From: Pegea sp. RAD2-039
Taxonomy: Eukaryota; Chordata; Thaliacea; Salpida; Salpidae
Assembly: GCA_034620365.1 (NCBI GenBank)
Contig: JAQGEQ010000186.1
Span: 992,001 to 1,056,000 of the forward strand
DNA length: 64,000 nucleotides
Direction: 5' to 3'
In this document: one piece after another, positions 26,901 to 44,749 of the stretch
How the letters are laid out: every line of letters starts with the position of its first letter
Position numbering within the stretch: the first letter of the stretch is position 1
Program-made: the position numbers and the translations under genes
The notes under the pieces: model-generated
What the model was told of the DNA's origin: nothing
What the model saw: the letters and a program-made list of their open reading frames with translations, nothing else
Database searches by the model: none

Positions 26901-29619
26901 ACTCCAGTGATTAAAAAACTTGATGGTAACCATAAAAAGAAACTTATAAAAGTTTTACAGTTAATGTAATTATAATGAATATTCTGTAAAGTGCTTATTA
27001 TACCAACAGCATATTTAACACATTATCTTTTTTAAATGTCAATAAAAGCTGTCTTATATCAAACAGAAGCTTATAATTAACATCAACAGTATCATGCTTT
27101 TATAGAAAACTCAAGTAAGCATTAGAAATAAATTAATAATTTATTAAGTACAATTTACAGCACGTTAAATGTAACCAGTAGTGTTTCCCTAAATTTACTT
27201 CCAACTCAACACTAAATTTCAGGTTGGAAATTGAAGTTATTTACAATTAAGTTACATCTAAGATTGAGACAATTGAAAAGATATTTGAAGATAAAGTCAC
27301 AAAAGTTATTTTATTTCTTTTTATTCAACAAACAACTACCTTGATGCTTCGAAATTTATCTCTCCTTCAATGTTATTTTTCTCCGAAGCTCTTAATACGT
27401 CATAACAGCGTGAAAATTTGCTGACGTCATCATTATTTTGTACTTCGAAAAGCGAAATGATAATAGTGTAACGCGAGCATTCGATCAATTGATACAGTTG
27501 CGTCATCACGTTTTTCATGACGTCATCATGACAAATTTTTGGCCACATGTTTACAATTTTGTTAGTGAGATCGTGTTGAAGCTACAAAATAATGGTTTAT
27601 TAATGAAAAGTTATTTGATAGTTATTAAAGTTTTTTTATTGATAAATATACTTCTAATTTACCTCTACACACTGTTGAAGAAGTTGGTTTTTGAAACTTT
27701 TTTGACAACTTGTGATTGCCAAGGAGCACAACAGAATGAAATGCTCCAGAACCTACTCACCAAATTATTCAGTTAGAATCCTTTGGAAGATTATTCAATT
27801 TTCAAAACAAGTTTTTTGTTGAATTAAACAATATTTCTATTGAAATCATTTTAGTTATACTCTATAAAAAATATTCTTTATATTTTTTCATAATTTGCTT
27901 CCCCACAATTTTCATTACTTTTGAATTTCGACAATTTTTCAAAATAATCAAATTTTTTTCTAATTGTTTTTGCAGTTGTCTATATGAAGTTCTACATCTT
28001 TTTTTCAACATCATTCGTGAAAATACAAAGATTTTCTTAGAAATAAATTAACTAGCAGAGAAAAAATATATATTTGCTTGAAGTTTTCTAAAGTTCAAAT
28101 ATAATTTAATTAAATTTTCAATAAAAGATAAACATTTGAAAATGCAGGGCGCTAACTTCTTCATCGTCACGACTGAACGATTTCTTAAATTGTTTATTGA
28201 TAACTTCAACAACTCCAATTAATTTAGAATCTTGTTGATGAACAACAGGGTAACATAACAGACTAGATGACGACATCTTTGTCAATCGCTCATCGTATTT
28301 CTTATCAAACTCCTTGTGCTACGAACAACAACAAAAAATCTTTGAAAAAACTGAAATGATTAGGAAGAATTACCTTTGTGGCATCAATGACGTTGAGAGG
28401 TCTTTTACTCCTGGCTACATGTCCTAGGATACCTCGATTTATAGGAAGAATCACTTCAGTTGTAAAATCGGTAAGAACATTTTCAAATGAAGAATTTGGT
28501 GTGACGTCAAGAAGCCGCGCTGTTAGCTCCATTTCATCGTTCTGTTGTTAAAAATAGAAGTTTCCAAACTTTCTTAGTCATTATCTCATAAAATTGTTGA
28601 TTTTTAATAAAAATTTTAAGCAAAAGAATGATTTTAGAAAATATTTTCATCAACAGCTACAATTAAAACTAATTTCAACAGGAACTTTATACTGACAACA
28701 AAAATAAACTGTGTTGGATTTACCAACTTTAATAGAGTTACGAATCCGATAGAAAGAACAGCGTTCAGCTTCTAGAAGAAAGCAGACATGTTTGAGGGCT
28801 TTAAAACAAAACTGTTCTGCGTTTGAAGTTTTTTCCATCTCTCTGGCAAGTTTTAAAATCAAAGGTTCCTCACTAAAGAATAAAATAATTCTTTATTTCC
28901 GCTAGATGGCAGAATATCAATTAATTTAATCATTAAATTAGTAAACTGAAAGTTTGTTAGTTTGAAATTCAATTAAAAATTTTGCTGATTTTTAAGTTCA
29001 AAAAAAGGTTTTAAGTTTTCAAAAACTCTTCTAGAGTTAGATCATGTATATCTAAAATGAATATTTTTCAAAATTGGAGTTTTACTGACAAGCAACTTAA
29101 GAAAACGATTATTAAGTTGGAGATTGTTAATAACATTTAATAAAGAATTTGATTAATATTCATTTAACTCTTTCGACTAAAAAGCAACAAAATCTAACAG
29201 GAAACAATTAAGTTTTATTTTATTTTTTTTTAAATTGAAACAAAAAATATAATTTTAACTTTTTAAATTATTTCAAATTAATTAAGTTTTCTGAATTAAT
29301 AAGATTTATTTTTAAAACAAAAATATCATTATTAAAGACGAATTATCCAGGTTTTCAGCAATTAATATATCAAGTAAAAGATTTGAGAAAAATAATTTAC
29401 AGAAAAAATGTTTCAAATAATTAAATTATTTATACCAATTGAAAGATGATAATTGGAAGAGACTAAACTACTTAAAGCATCACTTACGTTCAAAGATTTT
29501 TCTTTTAGTCGCCTTAAAAAATTAATTCTAAATTATCCAACGCAAATTTTAAACATTTTTATATTTTATAAATAAAATTGACGTCATCATAATTACCTTT
29601 TATTAACGTACTCATTCAT
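23978..29619 (-). CDS. PDE6-like cGMP phosphodiesterase with C-terminal CaaX box
   Basis: Hydrolyses cGMP; in vertebrates PDE6 is the membrane effector of ciliary photoreceptors. Reading from a probable ATG at 29617-29619 through exons 29597-29619, 29488-29512 and about 28730-28870 onward gives GAF-A (N-K-Q-F and F-S-R-D-D-E, matching the cGMP signature NKxFxxxDE), GAF-B ([11 protein letters not shown]) and a catalytic domain. The catalytic domain has H-N-W-R-H (near 25480), C-H-D-V-D-H-R-G (near 25285), E-N-H-H, A-T-D-L, C-D-L..T-K-P-W and the glutamine switch M-Q-I-G-F-I-D. PMMNR and MMMTTCDLS favour PDE6 over PDE5/11. After a Glu/Lys-rich stretch, the last exon (23978-24214, phase 0 acceptor CTAG) is basic and ends K-M-C-L-M-M, a prenylation box like those of PDE6 subunits. 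The first two tiny exons are less certain. Confidence 0.88.
24552..24602 (-). other. 51-nt stop-free intron in the PDE6-like gene
   Basis: Between [11 protein letters not shown] and M-M-S-K-F the frame is open across a 51-nt GT...CAG segment that has no counterpart in PDE6 or PDE11. Removing it restores family spacing; retaining it would add 17 residues. The donor (GTCTCACC) is weak. Confidence 0.6.
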
Positions 29620-31739
29620 CTCCAGCTAGCCAATCACCAATTGAGTACACAAATTACTCTGCAATCTTTACTCCTGGTGCTTTCTCGAGTACTACGTCAT
29701 TAAACTATAACACAATTCATAATAAATAGACTTTTATTTTGTAGAAATGTTCATTAATTCTGTAAAAATATCAAATTATAAGCCACTCTATATTAAACAC
29801 TAAATTTCCAAAAGATTATACAATTTTATAGAATTTTCTGGTTTAAGATTTTCTTTATAAAATCGCTAAAGTTTTTAACAGAATTCTCGCTTGGTGACGC
29901 TACAGTCATTAATAATTTAAGTCTATAGAAACAAGATTTTATTCCCATTTCAATGATCTCAAATCATAATCAAACTCTAAAATCTTTCAACTACATTTAA
30001 AAATAACAAATAGAAATTTCGTTTCTGTTTCTTACGCAAAAAGTTTTTTATCAATAATTCTTTTATTCTCGCTCAGAGTCGAGCTCTAGCATGTCACTTC
30101 CGGTTCGACGTAAAATTTATAAAAACAGAAGCAAGTGAAGGAAAAGAAATGACCTCTTTTTGTTAGTGGAAATCGATAAGAGGCCAATACGAAAAATGAC
30201 CACTTTTGGCCTTGCTTAAAAAAACTAATTTAGCAGAATAATGAGCAACAAATAAATTTTGTACATTGTAGCTCTACTAATGTCAGTTTGATACTGTTTG
30301 AATTTGATGGTTAACAGCTGCTTTTAAGTGATTATGACGTCATCATTTCTTTTGCAACTTGATCGCTAACGAAACTGACTTTTTAATCTTTTTATTCAAA
30401 AACTAGATTTTTCCACAACAAAAATCTATTTTTCCTCTAATTCTGTTCTTTGATTTTTTTTCTGATCACTGAGTTTTGGCAAAGTCGAAAATAATTTTTA
30501 TTAGCACCCTGAACATTGCGCTTAAAAGTTATAAATTTGCACCGTCAAAATGCCAAAATAAACTTAGTTTCTATAGAAACTAACAACACGCATGAATAAA
30601 CAAAAAAGATTTGTACTTTTACTCTAATTCATTTATTGTTGGAACTAAATAAAAGAAAAAAACACAATTTTTCTCATAAAGTAAATGAGTAATTAAATCA
30701 ATTTAATTTTCATGGAGTAAAGAAAATAGTTTTTATTTTGAACTGAACCTTTTATAAAATTAAACTTTTTTAAAGGCAATAATATAAGATTACATTAATC
30801 AACTCTTTGCTAAAACAGAGAAGTTTTGAAAAATAAACATTGACTAAAAACAAAAGCTTTAAAGTGAAGTAGAAAGTTACAATATTTTGTTGTTGCTCGA
30901 GAAAATTTAAATTAGTTCTCACTGACATTTAACAAACAACAAAATCATTACTTGCTTTCTCTCTGCTGCTACTTAACGGAAGAAAACTAAAAAAATTAAA
31001 AAATCCAGATAATATATATATAATATCATCATGCTAATTCCACTAACCAATTACAAAAAAACTGTTTTCGAATGCTTTTATATATATAATTTATTCCACA
31101 GAAAAAATAAGTTTTTAACTGACGATCGGATTTTTATAGATTTGATAGTATAGAGCAAATCTAAGATATTTTTTACATATTCCATCACTTTTACGTCTGA
31201 CAGTATGATTCAAACTTTGATTTTTAGACAATTCTGATTTGAAAATGTTTGTTAATTTTTCATTTTGATATTTTAAAACTTTTTACTTGTGTATACCTGA
31301 CAAAAACACCTTGTCATGTTGAAAAATACTGTAGTTTGTAAACAGACTAACTTACTTCATGAAATTTCAAGAGACTGATTATTACATAGTGTAATTATAT
31401 TCTTTATTTATACAATATTTATAATATTTTCTTAAGTACCTTGATACAAAACTTGTATTTCCAAAGTATTTTTTAGAATTATAAAGCCAGTATCAAAATA
31501 TAAAAACACAAATATTAAATTTCCAATCCTAAAAAATTGTTTTGAAAATTGTAAATAAATTATGTGTTTGTTTTTTATAAGTTTTAAAGACTAGCCTGCT
31601 TATCAAAAGGTATAGCCAAGTAGCATCATCTATAATAGTGTACGTGTTAAGAAAATAATCTAGTAATTACTAATTTTTGTTATACAAAGGATATATTACT
31701 TAAAATATATTTTATTACTTAAAAATTAATTTTATAAAT
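29620..31739. other. Intergenic region upstream of the PDE6-like gene
   Basis: AT-rich, with one TGACGTCA palindrome at 30335-30342. A less AT-rich stretch at 30060-30240 is a candidate promoter for the PDE6-like gene. No other gene seen. Confidence 0.5.
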
Positions 31740-32195
31740 ATGGAATCAAAATATTTGAGGAAACAAAATGATGATTTTCTCTCCATTAGTCCTTCCCTCA
31801 ATTTATATCAGCTCAGACGACACACATTACATCTTAATAGGCCCATATCACCTGGTACATTAATTAGAGCAAATTATTTCTCATACCACACATTTAGTAC
31901 ACGGAACCAGCTGCCATCAGACATTATCTTGTCAGAATCAATCGCGTAGTTCAAGCAGAAGTTGAACTGTTTTAATATTGCCATCACCGATATTTCTAAG
32001 TTGTGAACTTCCATTTTTTACATTACTAACATTCTATGTAAATGTTCATTGTTTCATGTTACTGAAATATCATGCGTGGAATATTTTGGTTTCTATATTT
32101 CTAAATAAAATAGATATTATTTTTGGGAGTGTGTGTTAGCAAAAGGTGCTCTCTTCAAGCACCCTCCTTTGCATTTATTGTAAACAAGTTGTATT
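31740..32195 (+). mobile_element. LINE 3'-end fragment (Jockey-superfamily, CR1/L2-like)
   Basis: Translation of 31740-31949 gives the C-terminal tail of a LINE reverse-transcriptase protein: S-P-S-L-N-L-Y-Q-L-R-R, then F-S-Y-H-T-F-S-T-R-N-Q-L-P-S-D, the usual 'N-x-L-P' ending. The 3' end near 32125-32190 matches the end of the minus-strand LINE at 47573-47650: a GTGTGTTAGC box followed by a stem-loop (GGTGCT...AGCACC at about 32147-32165) and GCATTTATT. The element is strongly 5'-truncated, as is typical of target-primed insertion. No clear poly(A) tail or target duplication seen. Confidence 0.8.
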
Positions 32196-32897
32196 AAGCC
32201 CGTTTACGAGCTTCAGCATTTATTTAACAATAACTGAGATTTTTTTGGTAAAATGATACGGTTGAAAGCACTGGTCTTTAGAAATATTTCACCCAACTTT
32301 TTTTTTTTTTTTCATTTGTATATAGTCATACTTTAAGTAATTAGCCAGAGAGATCTTAATCTATACACATCTAACTAAAAAGTCTCTAGAAAATTAGAAA
32401 ATAAAAACAACAAGAAAATTAATGGTTGGTATTTTAGATGTTTGGTGATTTTAAACTGATTAAAAATCAACAATGAGAAAAAATCGGTAGCAGAAATAAG
32501 ATTAGAACAACTAATTGGTATTTCGACTATATTTCAGCTTAATTTGCTTTCTTAGTTGAGAAAACATTTGAACGTCAATATTATCTTTAGAATTTCTTTT
32601 TAATTAAGCAGAAGACTTTTTTCTACAGGCTTTTGATTGTAAGGTTTACTTATTTATTGAAGTGACTATTTAAAGTAAAGGCTAAACCTTCATTATCTAA
32701 AGTAACTAAGTTTTTCCGCTTTAACTTGTTAAATAAGATGTTTAGTTTGTTGAAAACAATTTACAGAATATTATGTAGCTGTTTGGTCTTTTAATTATCT
32801 GCTTTAAATTTCTTACAGATATTTTGCGACAATAGCTCGGTTTTACGGCGGGAAAATAGTCTGGGATTTATATCAAAGTTTCAAAAAGTTGGCAACC
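32196..32897. other. Upstream region of the thyroid-peroxidase gene
   Basis: AT-rich. A pyrimidine-poor acceptor TTCTTACAG ends at 32818, 79 nt before the ATG at 32898. It suggests an upstream untranslated exon or a trans-splice site. Nothing else recognised. Confidence 0.45.
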
Positions 32898-37156
<4,259 letters not shown>

Positions 37157-39390
37157 ATCTGTAAAACACTCTTATCAACAAATCAATGATTGTACAATGA
37201 AATTTTTATTATTTAATATGAACAAATGTTTAGTGATTTAATAAAAAATTGATTTTTTCTATCAGTATTCAAAATTTGTTTCAGTGTTTTCAAAACTTGA
37301 AAGCTGTGCTAGAATAATAAGAACAATTACTAGAAACTATCAGAAGAATACAATTGTTCAGCTATGAATAATTGAGATATATATTTTTTAAAGTAAATAA
37401 TTATAAATGAATTGATGGTTATAACTAAAATTACTTAAGAAATTATTTTTGTAAAAATCTGTATTTTTGAAATATGTGGCTAGTCAAATAACATCATGGG
37501 CTTAAGTATAATCCGATATCTGGCAATAGGTAAGCTTAGAAATTATACGGTTGAAACTTTTTCATTTAAAATCTGACTATTTAGACTTTTTTATTTGATT
37601 CTTAAATCAAGTATCTTAAAAAGATATATTTTTCATAAATAAATTCTTTTTAAGTTTTGAATTGTTAGTAAAGTTAAAAATCTTATAAAAATTACAACAA
37701 GTGTTTACAAGTTGGGTAAAAATGAAAACCTTTTATAAAATATTTGATAGTCAGAGTTGCTAATAGTTAATGTTGTTTATCTAAACATTTCATTAGCCCT
37801 TTTTAATGACATTGACACTGGTTAAGATTCCTATTGGAACTTTAAATCAATAAAATAGTCAGTTAGATTGATTAAACCTTTTAATTGTAAACTCTTTAAA
37901 CTATTTTATCTACTAAATATAAGTATGCCTGTGCAGTGTTACTATCTTTTCAACATTAATTATGTTAAACTATGATATATAAAACCTATATCTTTCTGCA
38001 GTAATTTTGCTTTGTGTTTAATATAAAAGCTGTATAATCTGCCATATGCAGCCATGAGTTGAATAAAATAAAAAAAATAAAATTGCAAAAAGTTTTCTGA
38101 AATTGGTGGATAGTGATGATTATGAGATTTGCAATAAAGTGCTTTCCTAAGTTTAAAAATGTTTGCTCCGTAATAATTTCATTAAAACAGTTTTATTTGA
38201 ATTATTAAAATCAATTTTTTTAATCTAAAAGTTCAAAGTAAAACAAATAAATATTTGAAAACTTAATCAACTATGATTAGTGGTTACAAGCAAATAACAA
38301 ATTAAGTTTATTTTAACTCTTTATGTGATTTACAATTCTACTGTCTTAAAGTCTTATTGTCATCTAAGATTCAAAATTTAATAAAAGTAATTTTATCAAA
38401 TCTAAAATGAAGTTTAAATTTATCAGATTTTCAACTTAACCATGATGCTAGAAAGACATTTTAGTAGAAAGAAACAGAAAGTTGTTTGCAAACTTTTTTT
38501 GTAACTATCAGTTGTTTCCATTCTTTTAGATGCTTGCTATTTAAACTATTTTAACGTAAAAGTGATTTAAAGATAATATTAATTTATCTCTATAAGATGA
38601 AATAAGAAAGTAAATTCATTTCAAAAACTTTTAGAGAATTAGCATTTCGGTTTTTAGTAGATTGTGAGTCTTTTCAATGATAGTAGCTTCAATTTTTCAT
38701 CACCCATTAAAAAATGCTAATATTTTTCTCTTATATTATGCAATTTATTATTTGAAAAATCGATTCCATTATTTTAGAAAATATCTAATTTGAAAATATC
38801 AAATATATTGGCCACCTTAAATAATAATATTTGATGTTTATTTATCCAGGAATACTTTAAAACATAAATCAACTTGTTCACCGTCAACATATATTTATAC
38901 TAAAACTTGTTATGTAGCAAAAGCATTAAAAGTAAGTATTTTCAATTCTTAGTTTTTTTGGTTCTAAAGAATTTTTCATCAATACCTTTAAATCTTTTTT
39001 TTGAATTACATCTTTTTAAAATCTTTATGATTCTTAAGTTAAGTATTTGATATTTTTTTGGAAAACAAAGTACAAACAGTTTTAAATATAATTGAAAATT
39101 TAAATAGCATATGACATTCAAAGGTATTTTTAAATTTGGAGTTTTATGCAAATAAACCACCACAAAACCAACTTCAAGGTCGACTTTCAATGAAAGGGTC
39201 CGGTAAGAAAAAATTATATGTAGCATCTAAATACATTTCCTAATAACCAATTTTACAATTGTACAAACTTTAAATTCTCTTTTTAAAGTGATAACTCAAT
39301 AAAAGAATATTTTTTAATCATTTTTTTTCAAGAAAAAATTATCAATATAAAATTCTAATTTAATAAAGTTTCCTTTCAAATAATTTTATT
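37157..39390. other. Intergenic region between TPO and the laccase cluster
   Basis: Holds the TPO 3' UTR and then about 2 kb of very AT-rich DNA with no recognised exon. The reverse 94-codon frame at 38942-39226 resembles no family. From about 39180 a weak, diverged similarity to 48910-49115 starts, before the near-identical repeat begins. Confidence 0.6.
37240..37245 (+). terminator. Poly(A) signal of TPO
   Basis: AATAAA, 83 nt after the TPO stop codon, at a normal distance for 3'-end processing. Confidence 0.6.
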
Positions 39391-40704
39391 AGAGCTTAAA
39401 TACATATGAAATAATTTATAGAAGTAAAAACAATTTCGTGAAAGCATTCAAATAAATATATTCTATATGAAATATTTATTCAAAACTATTACAAAAATGA
39501 TAAAAACACAGGAAACACAAATTTTTAATATGAGTCATCTATTGTAAAAAAACTACTTTTGAAAAGAAGTTAAATCACTAAATGTGTGCTTCTCTAGCAA
39601 CGTGGCAAACATTAACAAGTAACTTTAGTTCAAACATGAGCAAAACTGAATTCTGTTAAACAGTTTACTTCTCAATTTACAAGCTTTTCCTGTAAAACAT
39701 TCTCAGACAAGTAAAACAAGCCAATAGAACTGACAGAAAACCTTGCGTTTGATGGTTCAAGATACTGAAAGATTGCTAGTTTGTAATACATTCAACAAAC
39801 TACAAAAGATGATGGTAAATTGAAGTCTTTGAAATAACTCACAAAAAAATTAAATGTTTTCAGTTTTAAACTAGTATTGAAAACTGTTATTACACATTAA
39901 ACATATTACAGCACAAAAGTATGAAACATAAAAAGAGCATTTTCTAAAAGACATAATTTTTCAAACGAGTTTATTGTTTTTACTGTACAGTTGGTAATTA
40001 CCTTTACAAAATTTGAGTTTTTACTTCCAAATATATTTATAAATAAACTTAATACTATCCAAGCTTTTCATCTCAGCAATTTTGATGTAGTAGAAAACAA
40101 GACATGGTAAACGTTACTTACGTGGATTCACCTCCAGCAACAGCTTAAAATTATAGATTTTAGGAAATTAGATTTAGTTATTTTGTATTGCAATAAAAAT
40201 TTAAATTTAAACAAATTTAATAAATCATAATTTATACAATCTTATAAATATGTCATAAAAATATTTATTAGTTTTTCTATGAGGCAATATTAAACAAATT
40301 AAATCAAACCATTCTTAAGAGAAAGAAAATACTTTTTTGAACTAGGTTTCAAATGAAATTTATTAAATTATCAATTGCAATTTTTTATTAACTCAATAAA
40401 AACTTTATATCTCAAATTTTAATATCCATCTATTTAAATTTGCTATATTAGGAAATGTTCTATTAAAGTTATAATAATTTTCACTTGTTTAGTATTGAAA
40501 AGTTAACGGAAAACAAATATATTGTTTCCTTCAATTTCTCATATTGTCTTTAAAAGAGCCTCAGAACATTGCAAAGATATCAATTGACTTTCATCTGATG
40601 TAAGAACAGATGAAGTTTAATGCAAAATTCATTCTTGTACTAACAAGTTTGGTTTTGAAATTGAAGTAAATATATAGTTTATTAAAAATAACTTTCTTAA
40701 AATG

Positions 40705-40712
40705 TTTTTCAG
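40705..40712 (+). other. Acceptor-like site before the laccase A start codon
   Basis: TTTTTCAG lies 17 nt upstream of the ATG and is preserved in copies B and C. It is either the 3' end of an intron in the 5' UTR or a spliced-leader acceptor. Confidence 0.4.
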
Positions 40713-40729
40713 ATTTTCAAGTAATAAAA

Positions 40730-43700
40730 ATGACTCTAATCAAAGTTTGGAATCTTCTGTTACTGTGGGTAGCAGTAGCATCTTCAAAGCGTTCTCATGA
40801 ATGCACAAGACCATGTGACGGCACAACACAAATGGATTGTAAATATACCTTCAATGTTGAAACGTATGCTAAATGTTCAAATTTATCAAAATAATAACAA
40901 TTGTTGTCTTCTTTTTAGGTTTAAAACGCGTGATGAAAATTATTGCAACTCATGTGAACCAGATGATTGTAACAATAAAGGTTGCATAACTGTTGATGGA
41001 TCTAGTAGAATTGGTTATATAGTTAATCGCCAAATTCCTGGCCCAACTATCAACGTAAGTTTATCGATTTGTTATTTATTTAATTATATTTATTTCGAGT
41101 TTGATTATTTTCTGATAGTTAAATACTTTTGTTAATTCAGTAATTTATTGCTTTGTATAAAACTGTTTTAAATTCAACAATGAACTAAAAAATCTTTTCT
41201 CATCTGTCATAAGATAAGTTATCTTATAATTTAATGCTTTTAGTAACACAGCAGCTTCAATTAAACTTTCATTTAAGACAGCCTAACGTAATCTTTAATT
41301 TAATAAACCATTACAATAGTTATAAGTAACAAAACAAATCTGTACAACTTTGTCAGATACAATAAATTAAATTAAGAGTACAATTGTTCTTAGGTGTGTG
41401 AAGGAGATACAATCATAGTTAATGTAAAAAATAAACTGATTAATGGGCAAGGCATAACAATTCATTGGCATGGACAATTTCAAAGCAAATCACAGTGGAT
41501 GGATGGTGTTCCGATGGTCACTCAGTGTCCAATACCTTTGATGAGTTCAATGCAATATAAGTTTAAAGCTGACCCATCGGGTAAATAATACAAAGATCCA
41601 TATTGAAGCTCATTTATTTAATGATCATTTTATTGATTTTAAGGATGATAAAAATGTTCGTTTTATAAATGACTTTTTCAAAAAGTTCCTTAGACCAATG
41701 TTATTAGAAACCAACTTTAAAAACAACTCATTTGTTTAAGGAACACATTGGTGGCATGCTCATGTTGGTTTACAAAGAGGCGATGGGTTCTTTGGAGCTA
41801 TTGTAGTTCGTGAGAATAGAAAGACTGAAACCCACTCTGCACTTTACGACACAGGTATACATATCCCAAAATTATTTCTTAATTAAAAAAAATGGTTCTT
41901 AGATGAAGAGTCAAATGTTATCATAATTAACGATTGGTTTCACCAATTCGCTGTCGAACAATATGATGATCACAGACATGGCGAAACCAAAACCTTTGGG
42001 CTGCTTATAAACGGAAAAGGTGGTTCAAAGGTGAGGAAAGATTTCTTATTCACTGGATTATTAGAATGAAGTTACATTTAAATTGATAATTTTTTGTTTG
42101 ATTTTAATTTATATCAGTAAACTTGAGATAAGTATATTAAGAAAGTAAGATAAAATAAACTTTTTTTTAACCAGCTTGCAAAACAACTAAACAAAATTTG
42201 AAATAGAGCTTTCTCCATTCACTAATTTATGTTTAAACATATTAAATCGTTTAAGCAAGAAGTTTTTTGAACAGTCTTCACATGATGCAAACGACAAAAT
42301 ACCAAAACATCTGACTACGTTTGAAGTTGCAGCTAATTCAAAGCATCGTTTCCGACTCATAAACGCGGCTACCAGCATTTGTCCTTTAGAGGTATACATT
42401 TCAATCAAAGACTTATAAACTCCAATGGATTTAGTTTATGTTCGAAAAATTTAAATAAAGTCTAGATTTTATTTTATCAGATAAAACATCTATTTTAAAC
42501 AGTTATTTATTTGATTATCTAAAGTTATTAATTGATTCAGTCACAAACACATATTTGTTAATTGACAGATTTCGATTGATGACCATCCACTTTCGGTAAT
42601 AGCTAGTGATGGAAGAAATATACAGCCAGTACCTGTAAGTTTATTTTTTGGACAGATAAATTTTTACCCTAACTTTTTATGATTTAAAACATTTACTTGT
42701 AACAGGTAGACTCTCTTAACTCAATGAACGGTGAAAGATATGACTTTATTATTAATACAAATCAAACAAAAGGTGTTTACGCGATTAGAATCAAGGGTTT
42801 TGAAGAATGTAGAGGGCATGAAGGAATAGCTCTTCTCAAGTGAGTAAAAAATCTGTTCAGATAATTTGCTGACTACGAAACAGTCTAATAGTGTTTCCCA
42901 ATTATTAAGTAAATTAGAGAATTGTGAAAATATTTTCTACGAAGGAACTTTACTGCTAATGAATAAGTTCAAAAAACTTTTTTGATGGTAGTATAATTGC
43001 TTTTACGTTCCACAAAAATAAATTGTTTACTATTTGCTTGCACTTGTTTAAAATTAAACTTTTATAGATATAAGAATTATAATGGAGACGGCACTATACC
43101 AACCTCAAGCGAAAAAGACTCGGTTTCTGTACTCAATCCATACAATATGACCGATCCTAGGACAAAAACCACAATAAGCGAAATGAAATCAACTAATATA
43201 ACTGAACATGTTCCACATAATATAGAGACAGCAAATAAAACCTTTTACTTTAAACTTGGTTTTGGACATGTAGTTACAAAGCCTTCAAAATTTGTAAGAT
43301 TAAGCTTATCATAATTAATTTAAATAGCAAATCTTAGTTGAAAGATGAATGATAAATACTTTTACTTAATTTATTGTTCTTGCTATCTAATTCAAAGATT
43401 TATTAAGTTTATTAAGTAACTACTTTTAACATAAGTTGCTCTTAGCTATAAACAAATTAGCCTTCACTAACTGAATATATTCCTTAATGTAGATTGCTGC
43501 TCATACAACTACTGTTGCATACATAAATAACTATTCATGGGTATGGCCTGACCTACCAATAATGTTTAAATCAAAACATTTAAACCCCCAGAAATTTTGT
43601 TATCCGGCTAACACAAATGAACATGTTAACACTGAGGTAATATGACAATAAAATACTTGGATCAATTTTCTAAAGTGATCTTCTTTTAATTAGATAAAGC

Positions 43701-44369
43701 AATGCGTTCACAGAGTAAAAATTCCATCGAATCTAACCGTCGATTTTGTAGTGTATACTGATCAAGGCTCTCACCCTATGCATTTACATGGAGGATATTA
43801 TGCTGTTGTAGCTCAAATAAAGTAAGACTTGTATAGAATGTGACTCATATAATTATTCTGTTATTGATATTGTAGATTAACTGGCAATGCTACAGAAGAA
43901 AATATTAAAGGACTCTACAAAACGGCATTAGAATCCGGCCAATTTAACTTGAAAAATCCTCCTGTAAAAGATACTACTATAGCACATGGGAATTACTTAA
44001 CTGTCTTTAGATTTAATACCTGGAATCCGGGGTACTGGCTGTTCCATTGCCACATCGCTTTTCATTTCGAAATGGGTAATTATTAGTTTACTTTTCAATT
44101 GTGCTCTATGAGAGATTGAAACTAGATTTACTGACTGAATAGCCAATAACTTTTGAAATTGTTAAACAAGCACACACTACTAATTTCAAACTATTGAGAT
44201 TGATTTTGAGTTTAACCTCATTTTTGAACAATGAGCATGTAAGAATCAGCTTGATTTATTTTTGTGAACAGGAATGGGATTAGTTGTGGATGTTGGAGAA
44301 GATAGTGAATGGAAAGCCCCTCCTGCAGGATTTCCTGACAAGTGTAAAAGCTACCTCGGATCAAATTAG
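40730..44369 (+). CDS. Laccase (insect-type multicopper oxidase), copy A, intact
   Basis: Secreted copper oxidase, 625 residues over 13 exons: 40730-40863, 40919-41054, 41394-41580, 41741-41854, 41903-42030, 42209-42391, 42569-42634, 42706-42839, 43068-43293, 43493-43636, 43694-43821, 43876-44075, 44272-44369. Signal peptide MTLIKVWNLLLLWVAVASS, then the Cys-rich N-terminus typical of animal laccases (C-T-R-P-C-D-G). All four copper motifs are present: H-W-H-G (near 41463), H-W-W-H-A-H (near 41746), H-P-M-H-L-H-G (near 43770) and H-C-H-I-A-F-H..E-M-G-M (near 44048), with Met as type-1 axial residue, the low-potential form. Substrates could be phenols or catechols, for example in tunic or pigment chemistry; this is inference. 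An acceptor-like TTTTTCAG ends 17 nt before the ATG. Intron 9 has a normal GTAAGA donor, unlike copies B and C. Confidence 0.95.
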
Positions 44370-44749
44370 ATGTCTCCTTTTCATGATTCTGGGATGATGT
44401 TGATTTTTCGAATGATTCGATCTTAAGATTATATTTTAAGATTAGTTTGTCGAATTATTCAACCTTTTATATTCAAGATTATTGATCGAATGCTGCGTTG
44501 TTTCTACACCTAATGACTTATAATTGGAACTTATTCTTTTTAAATACAATGAAACTTGCAAACTACTGTTTCGTTTAGAAGTTGAACTCAAATTCGAGAT
44601 AATTTAAATGTTTTGATTTCATACGAGCTTTTTCATGTTCATACGAGATTTCACTAAAAATGTTTTAAATTTAGTAGAGATTTTATCAAGAAGAGTGTTC
44701 GATATTTTAAATATTATTTTTTCATTTAAAACTGGTATATGAACTGGCA

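Noticed and set aside
27438-27776. 112-codon plus-strand frame
   Set aside because: It is antisense to two PDE6-like exons that encode the GAF-A end and GAF-B start.
23978-29619. Assignment of the phosphodiesterase to PDE11 or PDE5
   Set aside because: Some stretches resemble both, but [14 protein letters not shown] and the CaaX ending fit PDE6 best.
38942-39226. 94-codon reverse frame upstream of the laccase block
   Set aside because: No recognisable domain; Leu/Lys/Phe-rich as expected by chance here.
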